A stretch of 64,000 bases of DNA from JANMZO01 sp963763135 (lineage in GTDB: Bacteria > Actinomycetota > Acidimicrobiia > Acidimicrobiales > JANYDT01): positions 434,001 to 498,000 of the forward strand of contig CAVXNJ010000009.1 of the NCBI GenBank assembly GCA_963763135.1, in the 5' to 3' direction. Both the position numbers and the translations under genes were made by a program. Of this stretch, positions 1-8,426 are shown piece by piece; positions within the stretch are counted from its first letter, which is position 1; every line of letters begins with the position of its first letter. The notes under the pieces were generated by a model. That model ran no database searches and was not told where the DNA came from. It saw only the letters and a list, made by a program, of their open reading frames with translations.

Positions 1-1
1 G

Positions 2-448
2 GAGTACACATCGCACTGCGACGTTCGCATCGCGACTCCAAATGCCCGATTCGCATGGAACTTCGCCCATCGAGGACTCGTCCCCGACACCGGCGCCGGC
101 TCCTGGCTCCTTCCTCGACTCGTCGGCGTACAGAACGCGTTGCGGCTTCTGTATTCCGGTGACATGGTCAGTGCCGACGAAGCTCTCAAGCTCGGCTATG
201 TGAGCGCTGTCGTGGCGCCCGAGGATCTCGCCGCCGCTGCCAAGGCTGAGGCCGAGCGGTTCCTGCAGGGCTCGCCCATGTCGCAGCGCCTGATCAAGCA
301 ACTTGTCTACGAAGGACTCGGCCGTGACCTCCCGGAGCACATGAAGTTCCACACCACCGCGCTGGCGGCGTGCTTCAAGAGCAATGACCACCGTGAGGGC
401 GTCGCCTCGTTCCTCGAACGTCGCCCCGCCAACTTCACCGGCGACTGA
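2..448 (+). CDS. Enoyl-CoA hydratase/isomerase family protein, 3' part only
   Basis: This is the C-terminal half of a crotonase-superfamily enzyme whose 5' end lies before the window. The frame is open from base 2 and ends in TGA at 448. The translation has the family segments CDVRIATPNARFAW and RGLVPDTGAGSWLLPRLVG, then the LLYSGDMVSADEALKLGYV stretch typical of the second half of enoyl-CoA hydratases, and ends in the helical tail with a SFLERRP motif. The family hydrates or isomerises acyl-CoA thioesters, for example in fatty-acid beta-oxidation. The exact substrate cannot be read from this part. A hairpin follows at 479-496. Confidence 0.9.
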   Translation, partial: EYTSHCDVRIATPNARFAWNFAHRGLVPDTGAGSWLLPRLVGVQNALRLLYSGDMVSADEALKLGYVSAVVAPEDLAAAAKAEAERFLQGSPMSQRLIKQLVYEGLGRDLPEHMKFHTTALAACFKSNDHREGVASFLERRPANFTGD

Positions 449-478
449 CATTCCCGCGACGCCCGTCCAGGCTTCGCC

Positions 479-496
479 CCGGGACCTTGGTCCCGG
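479..496. terminator. Hairpin terminator after the enoyl-CoA hydratase gene
   Basis: A perfect 8-bp stem (ccgggacc / ggtcccgg) with a 2-base loop lies 31 bases after the hydratase stop codon. There is no clear T-run, as is common in GC-rich actinobacteria. The role as terminator is inferred from position and stem strength. Confidence 0.5.
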
Positions 497-587
497 CTAT
501 TAGGGAAGTTCGTCGGGACCGACGTCGGTCAATTCGGGTCGAGAGGCTCGCCCTAACGCCAATGCCGGTCGTGGCAGACTGTCCGCC

Positions 588-1073
588 GTGGATGACGCGA
601 CCTTCGACCGTCTTGCTCGCCAGCAGATGCGTGCTGTTACGGCCTACGCCCGCGCGATCGCCCGCGATCGTTGGGCCGCCGAAGAGGCGGTGCAGGAGAC
701 GTTCCTGCGGGCGTGGAAGTACATCGACAGCTTTCACGGTTCTGGATCGTTCGAAGGCTGGCTTCTGCGAATCTGTCGGCGCTGTGTGATCGATCAAGCG
801 GGCAAATTCACCGAGGTGGAACCACTCGACGACGAGAGCGTCAAATATCTGCGGGCAGCGAATGCCGAGGGATACACCGACACCGCCGATCTGGTCCGCC
901 GACTCCCGCTTCCCCAGCGAGAAGCGTTGGTGCTGTGCACGGTTCTCGGTTACGACTACGAACAGGCGGCCGATCTCCTGGGTGTCCCGGTCGGTACGAT
1001 CCGTTCTCGCATTCACCGGGCACGGACCACGCTCGACGATCGATTGTCTGAGTCGGTGCAGGAAACGGCATGA
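588..1073 (+). CDS. ECF-type RNA polymerase sigma factor
   Basis: A 161-residue sigma-70 family protein of the extracytoplasmic function group. It has region 2 (about residues 8-75, with AEEAVQETFLRAWKYID and the helix containing FEGWLLRICRR) and region 4 (about 100-155, with LPLPQREALVL, GYDYEQAADLLGVPVGTIRSR and IHRAR). There is no long region 1 or 3, as expected for ECF sigma factors. The start is GTG at 588, which puts region 2 at the usual distance from the N-terminus. The next gene overlaps its stop by 4 bases and encodes a membrane protein, an arrangement typical of sigma/anti-sigma pairs. The target genes are not known. Confidence 0.9.
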   Translation: MDDATFDRLARQQMRAVTAYARAIARDRWAAEEAVQETFLRAWKYIDSFHGSGSFEGWLLRICRRCVIDQAGKFTEVEPLDDESVKYLRAANAEGYTDTADLVRRLPLPQREALVLCTVLGYDYEQAADLLGVPVGTIRSRIHRARTTLDDRLSESVQETA

Positions 1074-1651
1074 CGACGTCCATCTCGCCGTGCGCGCAGG
1101 CGGCCCGGGTTCTGCTTGATCCCGACGCCGACGAGTTGGCGCAGCGTCGAGCACGGTCCCATCAATCCACATGCCCGCTGTCCGCGTCGTCGCTCGATCT
1201 TTTCGACGACGACATCGACGATGAACACGACACCGCAGCGGTGCTCGAGCAACTCGCCACGGTCCGTCCGTACTCGGGCATGTCGTGGCGCATCATTCTC
1301 GGCGTGCTGGCCGGAGTCCAAGGCATCGTTTCGCTCCCGTGGGTCTTCGGATTCAACCCGCTCGGTTCGGTGCTCGGACACGCCGAAAACGCCCATCTGA
1401 CGCGTGACGGAACGCTCGGCGTCCTCATCGCCGTTGCCGGAATCGTCACCGCCTGGCGGCCCCGACATGCGTACGTGATGCTGCTCGTCTCCGGAGCGAT
1501 CGTCGCCATTCAATTCGGCGGTGGAATCGTTGATCGCACCGATGATCATGTGGCATGGCACTTCGAAGCGGTGCACCTGGTGGCACTGGTGATCGCCGTA
1601 CTGATTGCGGTCAGCGCGTTTCGACGTCGCAACCCGACCCCATTGCAGTAG
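1070..1651 (+). CDS. Membrane protein, possible anti-sigma factor
   Basis: A 193-residue protein whose ATG overlaps the sigma factor stop (ATGA), so the two are probably translationally coupled. The N-terminal half is soluble and contains SHQSTCPLS, which resembles a zinc-binding anti-sigma (ZAS) motif H-x3-C-x2-C but has Ser in place of the last Cys. The C-terminal half has about four hydrophobic helices (from about residue 72 to 185, for example IILGVLAGVQGIVSLPWVFG and LVALVIAVLIAVSAF). A cytoplasmic ZAS-like head with membrane anchors would fit an anti-sigma factor, but this is inference from gene order and a degenerate motif. Confidence 0.6.
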   Translation: MTTSISPCAQAARVLLDPDADELAQRRARSHQSTCPLSASSLDLFDDDIDDEHDTAAVLEQLATVRPYSGMSWRIILGVLAGVQGIVSLPWVFGFNPLGSVLGHAENAHLTRDGTLGVLIAVAGIVTAWRPRHAYVMLLVSGAIVAIQFGGGIVDRTDDHVAWHFEAVHLVALVIAVLIAVSAFRRRNPTPLQ

Positions 1652-1846
1652 GTCCGCAGTCTTCTTTCCGCTCGAACGCGCTCCGGCAAATTGGCCAGGT
1701 CCAAATCGCTTGGCTCAGCGGGTCTTCTGTCAGTCTTTTGGCGGGACCAATGGCTCAAAAGGCGTTCGATGTGACAGGTGAACTTCAGTTTCGCGGCGTC
1801 TCTCAGGTTTCGCTCATCGAAAATTTGACAGACTAAAGCGATCATT

Positions 1847-2398
1847 ATGGACCGAGACACTGTCATCTTGTTTTTGGCGCTGCTGACCGTAGCAACGCAG
1901 ATTTCGCTCGTCGTGGGTGTGGTGATCTCGGCTTCGTCCCGGATCCGCTACCTGTTCGTCGACACCGTTGGCCCGGTCGGCATGATCGGTGCCGCGTGCG
2001 TGGCTGCGGTCAGCATGTTTGGAAGTCTGTACCTCTCCGAAGTGGCCCACTTCACGCCCTGCAAATTGTGCTGGTACCAGCGAATCGCCATGTATCCGAT
2101 CGCCATAACGCTCGTAATAGCGGCCATCCGTCGCGACAGGTCACCTCGTTTTTCAATGCAGGTATTGGCCGGTATCGGCGCAATTATCTCCTGTTATCAC
2201 ATTCTCATCGAGAACTTTCCTCAGTTGGAGTCTTCGAGCTGTGATCCGCTCAATCCCTGCTCGCTCAAGTGGGTTGAGAAGTTTGGATACGTCACAATTC
2301 CGGTGATGGCGTTGACCGGATTTATCGCTATTTCGCTCTTGCTCTTGGCACACGCAATGTCAGAGAAGCGCCAACCCCCTTCCCCCGTAGGAGACTGA
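1847..2398 (+). CDS. DsbB/BdbC-like disulfide bond formation protein
   Basis: A 183-residue membrane protein with about five hydrophobic segments. It carries two cysteine pairs in the places expected of DsbB/BdbC: C72-K-L-C75, followed by the WYQRI signature, and C132/C138 in the second extracytoplasmic loop (SSCDPLNPCSLKW). Proteins of this family re-oxidise a thioredoxin-like partner outside the membrane and pass electrons to quinone. The next gene, 5 bases downstream, encodes a membrane-anchored thioredoxin-fold protein that could be the partner. The ATG at 1847 precedes the first hydrophobic segment directly. Confidence 0.88.
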   Translation: MDRDTVILFLALLTVATQISLVVGVVISASSRIRYLFVDTVGPVGMIGAACVAAVSMFGSLYLSEVAHFTPCKLCWYQRIAMYPIAITLVIAAIRRDRSPRFSMQVLAGIGAIISCYHILIENFPQLESSSCDPLNPCSLKWVEKFGYVTIPVMALTGFIAISLLLLAHAMSEKRQPPSPVGD

Positions 2399-2403
2399 TC
2401 ACG

Positions 2404-3174
2404 ATGGCCAAGAAACCTGTACCGACATCCGCCACGAAAAAACCGATGTCAACGGTTGGATCAGTCGACGGAAGACCGGCACCGACCCCGCCTGCGGCGC
2501 GATCGAAGTCGCCGCTGATCATCGGCATCGCCGTTGCCGCCGTTGTCGGCCTGCTGGCCATTACCGCGGTGGTGGCGACGTCAAAGGACAAGAAGACGAG
2601 CGTGGCCACATCTGGTACCGACGTCGCGTCAGGCGACACGGTATCGGGCTCACCAGCCCCGGCAGCGACCGTCGAAACGGCGGACGTGACCGTTACGGGT
2701 GCTGCCCTCGCCCCGATGCCCGAGAGTGGAACCGACCCGGGCGTTGGTACTGCGGCTCCTCGACTAGACGGAAAGCGGTTCGATTCCTCCGCAATCTCGA
2801 TTGTCCCGGGGACTGAGCCGATGGTTGTCGTGTTTGTTGCCCACTGGTGTCCCCACTGCGAGCGCGAGGTCCCGCTACTTGCGAGATGGGCGGCCGGCGG
2901 GGCCAGCAACGGTGTAGCAGTTCGTGCCGTATCCACGTCGGTGTCGCCTGATCGTCCGAACTACCCACCGTCGGAATGGCTCTCACGCGAGAACTTTACG
3001 ATTCCGACGCTGGTCGACAGCGCCGCGTTCGCTGCCTCGAATGCCTATGGCCTTACGTCGTTCCCGTACTTCGTAGCGATTGACGCGAAAGGCAACGTTG
3101 TGAACCGCGTTTCCGGTGAAATCACCGAGGAGCAGTTCGCGAAGTTGCTTGCCACGGCCAAAGGCGGTTCCTGA
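2404..3174 (+). CDS. Membrane-anchored thioredoxin-like (TlpA/BdbD-type) protein
   Basis: A 256-residue protein. It has a cytoplasmic N-terminus with Lys, a membrane segment at about residues 38-58, a linker rich in Ala, Thr and Ser, and a thioredoxin fold from about residue 112. The active site is C149-P-H-C152 in VAHWCPHCEREVP, and a SFPYFVAID stretch supplies the cis-proline region. It follows the DsbB-like gene by 5 bases, with AGGAG upstream of its ATG. The pair probably introduces or repairs disulfides in exported proteins. Whether it is an oxidant (BdbD-like) or a reductant (TlpA-like) cannot be decided from sequence. Confidence 0.88.
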   Translation: MAKKPVPTSATKKPMSTVGSVDGRPAPTPPAARSKSPLIIGIAVAAVVGLLAITAVVATSKDKKTSVATSGTDVASGDTVSGSPAPAATVETADVTVTGAALAPMPESGTDPGVGTAAPRLDGKRFDSSAISIVPGTEPMVVVFVAHWCPHCEREVPLLARWAAGGASNGVAVRAVSTSVSPDRPNYPPSEWLSRENFTIPTLVDSAAFAASNAYGLTSFPYFVAIDAKGNVVNRVSGEITEEQFAKLLATAKGGS

Positions 3175-3215
3175 CGCGCAGGTGACCACCAACCGTCGCC
3201 GCCTTCTGCGTGCTG

Positions 3216-4953
3216 CTACGACACTTTTACGTTAGTGATTGTCGCCCGTCCCGAGTCGATGAGGAACGTCACGCTGTGACCACCAGATGTGAACGTCACT
3301 CCTTTGAGGGTGATCGTCGTGCTCGGGCGCTTCGCTGTGGGCGAGGCGACCCGAACCGACCGTGAGATCGCCTTCCCGTCGAGCTCCACATGGACCGACG
3401 CCGGTCCGCCGATGGGTGTGACTCGAAACGTGATCCGCTTCTTTGAAGTTCTGGCCATGGCAACCGCCACCGCCGCGGCCACCTGGCGAGGAGTGGGGGT
3501 GGCGGCGACCGGGGTGCCGACGGTGCTGTTCGCAACCGTCGTCGAAGCGCTGGGCGTGGCCAGCGGTGCCGCCAAGGAATTTGCTGTGAGGCTCAACGGT
3601 GACGATTTGTATGCGCGCATGCGTTCGCGCAAGTAACCGCCATCGTCGTCGGCCACCGTGGCCTGACGGTCGTTTCCGTTGATCGGCGGAGGATTGGTGA
3701 TGCCGTCTCTCGCGCTGTCTTCGAAGGAGGTTCCGCCATCGGCGCCTCGGCCCCACAGAATTCCAACGACGCCCGAGCGGGCCAACGACGCGAGGTGACC
3801 GTCGGAAGGGTAACCGCCGAGCCAGTACTGGACGCGGTTGTCCTGATAGTGGTTCCAGGTGTTGTTCTCCGACCGCATAAGGGTGTTGCCGATCGGAACC
3901 TGCCACACGAAGACGTTCCGCTGCGCTGAGGTTGTAAGTGCACTTAGGTATCTCTCGAATGAGGCGAAGTTCGGGAGTCTGGAGTTGGTCTCGTCCCACC
4001 AGTGCGCCCCGCCGTCGCCATTCACGATCTGGTGAAAACCCGCGTTCGCGATCAGATGCATCGACGAAGAGATAGTCGTAGGAGGAAACGTCTCCGGGCG
4101 TTTCGCCGACTCCGGCGGTCTTCAGAAACTGCGCTGCCGATCGGGCTGCCGCAGCCACGTCGACGCTGCGATCGGTGGTGATCGACACATCGACCTTTGT
4201 CGACCATGCCGACACGTGCATCGCAAGCAGAGCGTTGGGGGCGCGTCGGTCTCGGAGGCGGAGCAGAGCCTGGTTGAAGCCCTGGTAGGTGTCGGGCAGA
4301 CCGCGCAATTCGTCGACCCCGGTACTGGAAACCGCAGCCGGGATAGAGGCCGCTGAGTTGGTGGAGTCAACGACCCGCTGTTGCATATAGCCCGAGAGAT
4401 CGGGCTCCACGTGAATTACAACCGGACGGCCGAAAGCCCGGGCCTTGTCGAGGAGCAACGCGAACTCGTTGTAGTACGAGCGCATAGTGTTTTTGTCATT
4501 GAGGTTGTTGAAGTCCTTTTCGTCTTCGCCGCCACCATTTCCGGGCTTCGACTGCAGGAGTTGATAGAAAGTGAACACCGGTATGAAGCCGTTGTCGGCG
4601 CTTTCTTTCATGTAGTTCGATGCGAACTCGCCGTTTGGATTCCACGTGGTCCATCCGTTTCCCGTGTTAACGCCACCGGCCAGATATTGATATCGGTAGG
4701 TGAAACTTGCTCCGCCGGCGCTGAGCTGCGCGACGGAACCGGGGCTGTTGGCCATCCCGAAGGCGAATGTCGTGGGCCTTGGCGCCTCGCTTCTGATTGA
4801 CCCGGTGTTGATTGACCCGGTGTTGATTGACCCGGTTTGAACCGTTGCGGCGGCCACGCCGGCTCCGAGCAGCGCAACGCCCGCTGCAATCGCACACACG
4901 CGGCTGATGCGCCTGCTCAGCTGAACCATCGCCACGCCCCGTTGTTCGCTCAT
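3216..4953 (-). pseudogene. Secreted protein gene split by a frameshift
   Basis: The minus-strand gene starts at ATG 4953 and encodes a signal peptide (RRISRVCAIAAGVALLGAG), then a Thr-Gly-Ser-Ile-Asn repeat and a soluble domain of about 300 residues. Reading continues sensibly to YDYLFVDASDRE near 4048. There the frame changes, and the sense reading (AGFHQIVNGDGGAHWWDE...) carries on in the other frame to a stop at 3216. The original first frame stays open to 3232 but turns Arg/His-rich and looks like an off-frame reading. The restored protein is about 577 residues and ends in a small beta-rich domain preceded by an Ala/Thr/Pro linker. The tryptophan- and aspartate-rich core suggests a glycan-related enzyme, but I do not recognise the family. 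Confidence 0.7.
4793..4837 (-). repeat. Three tandem 15-bp units inside the secreted protein gene
   Basis: Units at 4793-4807, 4808-4822 and 4823-4837 match ttgattgacccggtg with one end mismatch each in the first and third. On the minus strand they encode repeats of Asn-Thr-Gly-Ser-Ile just after the signal peptide. The copy number may vary between strains. Confidence 0.8.
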
Positions 4954-5047
4954 GTCTCCATTCTACGGGGCGGTCCCCATTCGACCCTGACCGAAGGTTC
5001 CGGCGGCCAGTCATTGCCCCAGGTGGCCGGGTAGGCCAACATGGAGC

Positions 5048-5959
5048 ATGACCGCAACGCTCGATTGGTATGGCTGTGCAACATTTCGACTGCAGGTGGC
5101 GGGCCTTACGCTGTTTCTCGATGCGTACATCGATCGCACGCCGGAAGCGGAAGGCACGGGGCTCACGGCTGACACGATCGAAACCTGCGATTGGATCGTG
5201 GTGGGTCATTCGCACTTCGACCACCTGTGGGGTGCCGAGCGGATCATGGCCAACACGTCCGCCCGCCTCATCGCAAGCTACGAATCCATACGAGTTATGG
5301 AAGCGGCCGGCGTTCCGCTTGACCGAATGATCTGCGTGGCCGGAGGCGAGACGGTTGATCTGGGCAACGACGTCAGCGTGTCGGTCTACCCGAGTCAGCA
5401 CAGTTGTGTGTGGTCCCATCACCAGATGGGGCAACCCGATGAAGTTTGCATCGGGGAACTTGGTCTCACCTGGCAGGAGCGCAACTCGCGGATGCTCGAA
5501 CTCGGCAAGTACATGTCATCGCTCGGTGAAAGTGCCGCGCTTCACCTCTCCGAGGGTCGGGTGGGCCACAGCACCCGGGGTGACGGAGGAGCGCTCGTGT
5601 TCGTTTTTCATACGCCCGAGGGCTCGCTGCTGTTTCAAGATACGTCGGGGCATTGGAGCGGTGTGCTCGAGAATGTCCACGCTGACGTGGCGATTCTCGC
5701 GGCGGCCGGCCGAGCGAACATCGATGGTGAACCGATCCAGGGTTCTCTCGCGGATTTTGTCGCCACCGAAGTGGCGATGATCCAGCCGAAGCGGGTGTTC
5801 CTCGGTCACCACGACAATTGGCTTCCGGGCTTCTCGATTCCAACTGACACCGCGTCGATCCGCGCTGCCATCGCCGAGCGGGTGCCGTCCGCTGAGCTGG
5901 TGGAACCCGGGTATCTTGCAGGAACGCCGGTTTTCGCCGGTCTCACCGCAACCGCATGA
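5048..5959 (+). CDS. MBL-fold metal-dependent hydrolase
   Basis: A 303-residue metallo-beta-lactamase-fold protein. The metal ligands H54, H56, D58 and H59 are visible in VVGHSHFDHLWG, with a later His in YPSQHS and another in FLGHHDNW. The N-terminal WYGCATFRLQ and LFLDAY strands resemble the UlaG-like branch of the superfamily. These enzymes hydrolyse esters, lactones or phosphodiesters; the substrate is unknown here. The next gene, a cobalamin-binding protein, starts about 55 bases later on the same strand, so the two may be cotranscribed. No signal peptide is seen. Confidence 0.85.
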   Translation: MTATLDWYGCATFRLQVAGLTLFLDAYIDRTPEAEGTGLTADTIETCDWIVVGHSHFDHLWGAERIMANTSARLIASYESIRVMEAAGVPLDRMICVAGGETVDLGNDVSVSVYPSQHSCVWSHHQMGQPDEVCIGELGLTWQERNSRMLELGKYMSSLGESAALHLSEGRVGHSTRGDGGALVFVFHTPEGSLLFQDTSGHWSGVLENVHADVAILAAAGRANIDGEPIQGSLADFVATEVAMIQPKRVFLGHHDNWLPGFSIPTDTASIRAAIAERVPSAELVEPGYLAGTPVFAGLTATA

Positions 5960-6014
5960 ACGAATACCCTCAGGTCCCAACACCGGCCGACAAACACCAA
6001 CTCTAGGAACCACC

Positions 6015-7682
6015 ATGCTTCGAGGCGCCGAACTCATCGAACAGGGCCGGGCTGCGGCCCCCAAAGACCGAGCCGTAACGGCATTCTTTCGCAAGCACGG
6101 AGTGTCCTCGGAGGTCGAGTTCAAGCAGCGGTGCAAGGCTGAGCGTCGCACGATGTACCACATGCACATTGGGCTTTCGACGTGGGAGTTGACGGAACAG
6201 GCGCTGATCCAGATTCACAACGCTCTTTCTGCCGAGGGATTCGCAGTTGACCGGTTCGGGCTTGCGCTTGACCGGGCGATGGGTGTTCCGGAAGCCCAGC
6301 GCGATTTCACCGCAAAAGAGACCGGGCCCCGACTTCTTCCTGCGGATTGGCTGCGTCTGGGCCAGGCCGCGCCGGTGCAGCCCCACAGCGGCGATTTCAT
6401 GATCGGCTTCCCCGCTGGTTTCGACAACACCCTTCGTGCGCTCGCAGCCGGTGTCACGACGATCGGAAACGTCGGCCAGTACACGGCCTACGACCTGATC
6501 GGGGGATCCGATGAGACGCTCGTGACCGAGGAAACGGTGCGGGCCCTGGGAGCAATAAGCGCGCTTAGGGAACAGGGTGTGATGGCCCACTCAAATCTCG
6601 ACGACGGCTCGAGTACCCAGGCCCGGCACTTCGGAAGTTACGTGGGTTGGGCGGCGCTGGAGAAGTACGCCGTCGAGGACCTGATCGGTGCTCGGTTGGC
6701 TCATTGTTTCGGCAACACGATTCAGAATCCAGAGAGCCGGGCGATCGTGCATTTCGCGCTCGACGACATCCGCAACCGAGATTCTGTCGGCTCGATGATC
6801 TTCGGTAATACCGCTGACTATCGGGCAAACTCCCGAACACGTAACACCGCGGTGCTAAGCGCGCAGGTTATGTGCGACATCGCCATGACCATCTACCGGC
6901 CGACCGGGCATGCCGTCCTCCCGATTCCGCTAACGGAGGCCGAGCGGATTCCGAGCGCCGACGAAATCATTGAGGCGCATCTGCTCGCTCATGAACTCGA
7001 ACGCGAAGTTCGCAAAGCTCCCAACCTCTACAACTGGGAGCGTCTCGAACGCACCGCGGTACAGGTTGCCGAGTACGCGATCGAATTCCGCAATAAGGCA
7101 CTCGCGCTGTTTTCAAATGACGGGGTCGACGTGACCGACGCGGCGCAGATGCTGCTCGCACTACGACGTACCACCATGCAGGATCTTGAGCGCCGTCTTG
7201 ACTTCGCTGCACCGCCGGAGGTAGCTGCGCTCGAGACGTGGAAGGCCCGCAACGTTCGGGAACTAACCGATCGGCTCCGACCGACCTCGAAACCACTCGA
7301 TCGAATGCGAATCGTGTTGGCGGTGCTCGAAGTCCACGACCTCGTCCGAGATGCTCTCGCCGCCACCCTTCCGGCCGCCGGCGCAGAAGTGATCCTGCTC
7401 GGTTCGAACACGCCGATCGAGGGCCTGGTGCGATCGGCAACGAACGAAGACGCAGACGCCATCGTGCTGGGGGTCTACAACGGCAATTCGCTGGCCCTGG
7501 GGCAGCAATTGATGAAGGGGCTCTCCGGAACCGGTTGGGACGGACGCGTTTTTATGGGCGGACTGCTCAACCAGGATATCGGTGAAGGGCTTCCAGTAGA
7601 CGCCCGCCCCGATCTCACCGCGCTCGGGATCACCTGTGTCGACCGGGCCGAAGATCTGGTGTCGATGCTTGCGGCGACCTGA
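6015..7682 (+). CDS. Cobalamin-binding mutase-like protein
   Basis: A 555-residue protein from the ATG at 6015, chosen because translation upstream of it is Pro/Arg-rich and unlike a domain. The last 125 residues (from about 431) form a B12-binding Rossmann-like domain: RMRIVLAVLEVHDLVRD, then AEVILLGSN, DADAIVLGVYNGNSLALGQ and VFMGGLLNQ. The His of the usual DxHxxG motif is kept (H441), but the motif reads E-V-H-D-L-V. The first 400 residues look like a TIM-barrel catalytic part (GFPAGFDNTLRALAAGVTT, NVGQYTAYDL) and recall the catalytic subunit of glutamate-type mutases. The reaction is not known. It sits just after an MBL-fold hydrolase. Confidence 0.72.
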   Translation: MLRGAELIEQGRAAAPKDRAVTAFFRKHGVSSEVEFKQRCKAERRTMYHMHIGLSTWELTEQALIQIHNALSAEGFAVDRFGLALDRAMGVPEAQRDFTAKETGPRLLPADWLRLGQAAPVQPHSGDFMIGFPAGFDNTLRALAAGVTTIGNVGQYTAYDLIGGSDETLVTEETVRALGAISALREQGVMAHSNLDDGSSTQARHFGSYVGWAALEKYAVEDLIGARLAHCFGNTIQNPESRAIVHFALDDIRNRDSVGSMIFGNTADYRANSRTRNTAVLSAQVMCDIAMTIYRPTGHAVLPIPLTEAERIPSADEIIEAHLLAHELEREVRKAPNLYNWERLERTAVQVAEYAIEFRNKALALFSNDGVDVTDAAQMLLALRRTTMQDLERRLDFAAPPEVAALETWKARNVRELTDRLRPTSKPLDRMRIVLAVLEVHDLVRDALAATLPAAGAEVILLGSNTPIEGLVRSATNEDADAIVLGVYNGNSLALGQQLMKGLSGTGWDGRVFMGGLLNQDIGEGLPVDARPDLTALGITCVDRAEDLVSMLAAT

Positions 7683-7789
7683 CGCAGTCGCTAAGCGCGT
7701 AACGCGAATCGCCTAACGGACCCCATTCCCGGATCCTGAGGTCGAGCTTCTTATCTGCGGTCAGTCGGAAAACACCGGGCCGCCTCGTC

Positions 7790-7817
7790 GGTGTAGCTAA
7801 GCGCGCTTAGCTACACC
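7790..7817. terminator. 28-bp perfect palindrome between convergent genes
   Basis: The arms ggtgtagctaagcg and cgcttagctacacc meet with no spacer, and three more pairs form after one mismatch on each side. It lies between the converging cobalamin-protein gene (ends 7682) and the DUF6458 gene (ends 7887). A two-way terminator is the simplest reading; a dyad operator is possible. Confidence 0.6.
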
Positions 7818-7886
7818 TACGAGACGCAAACGCGCGCGCACCTGGTGAGGTGGAGAGACACTGGTTTGACCGACCGGTCTGGCGGT

Positions 7887-8099
7887 TCAGTTGTGGGTTT
7901 CTTCGGTGACAACGGTGCGTCGGCCACCAAAGCCGCCCCACGATGCCCAAAACGCCATGCTCAGCACGGCTCCGACGATTCCGACAACAAGAAGGATGAC
8001 GCCAACGGTTTGCAGGTTGATGCCGGATGTCGAAGCGGTTACGGCCCACTTCAGAATGGCACCAGCGGCGATGAACAGAATGCTAATTGTCAGACCCAT
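7887..8099 (-). CDS. DUF6458-like small membrane protein
   Basis: A 70-residue protein starting at ATG 8099, with a strong ribosome binding site (aaggagg) ending a few bases before it. This decides the start against a much longer in-frame extension upstream. It has two hydrophobic segments (ISILFIAAGAILKWAVTAS and VGVILLVVGIVGAVLSMAF) and a short polar tail. The MGLTISILFIAAGAILKWAV beginning is typical of the DUF6458 family of actinobacteria, whose function is unknown. Confidence 0.85.
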   Translation of the reverse strand: MGLTISILFIAAGAILKWAVTASTSGINLQTVGVILLVVGIVGAVLSMAFWASWGGFGGRRTVVTEETHN

Positions 8100-8426
8100 G
8101 TGGGCCTCCTTTATGGGATGGCCGGCAGTATCGCCTGGCGTTCGACGAGGTGTTTCCCCGTTGAACAGCCGGTACCCGGTTCGGATTCGATTGATACCCA
8201 CTCGTACGGCGCGACCGGAGAGCCCAGTCCGGAGAACTCCATCGCCAACACCTCGGTGCTCTGACCCGACCCATTTCTGACCGACCCATTTCCGACGACA
8301 CCGCATGCGTCGTGCGGCGTGCTGGGTCGTGTGCATGCAGCGTACGAGCGTGGGTTTGGGGAATGTGCGCTCCGGGTACAGCACCCGTTGACAGTCGAAT
8401 ATCTCGGTTGCAACAAGGGGTGAAGC
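8100..8426. other. Intergenic region between divergent genes
   Basis: These 327 bases separate the minus-strand DUF6458 gene from the plus-strand secreted protein gene and must hold promoters for both. A near-perfect direct repeat, ctgacc(c)gacccattt, lies at 8261-8276 and 8277-8291. A TTGACA at 8388-8393 has no convincing -10 partner. The AAGGGG shortly before 8427 is the ribosome binding site of the next gene. Confidence 0.5.
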
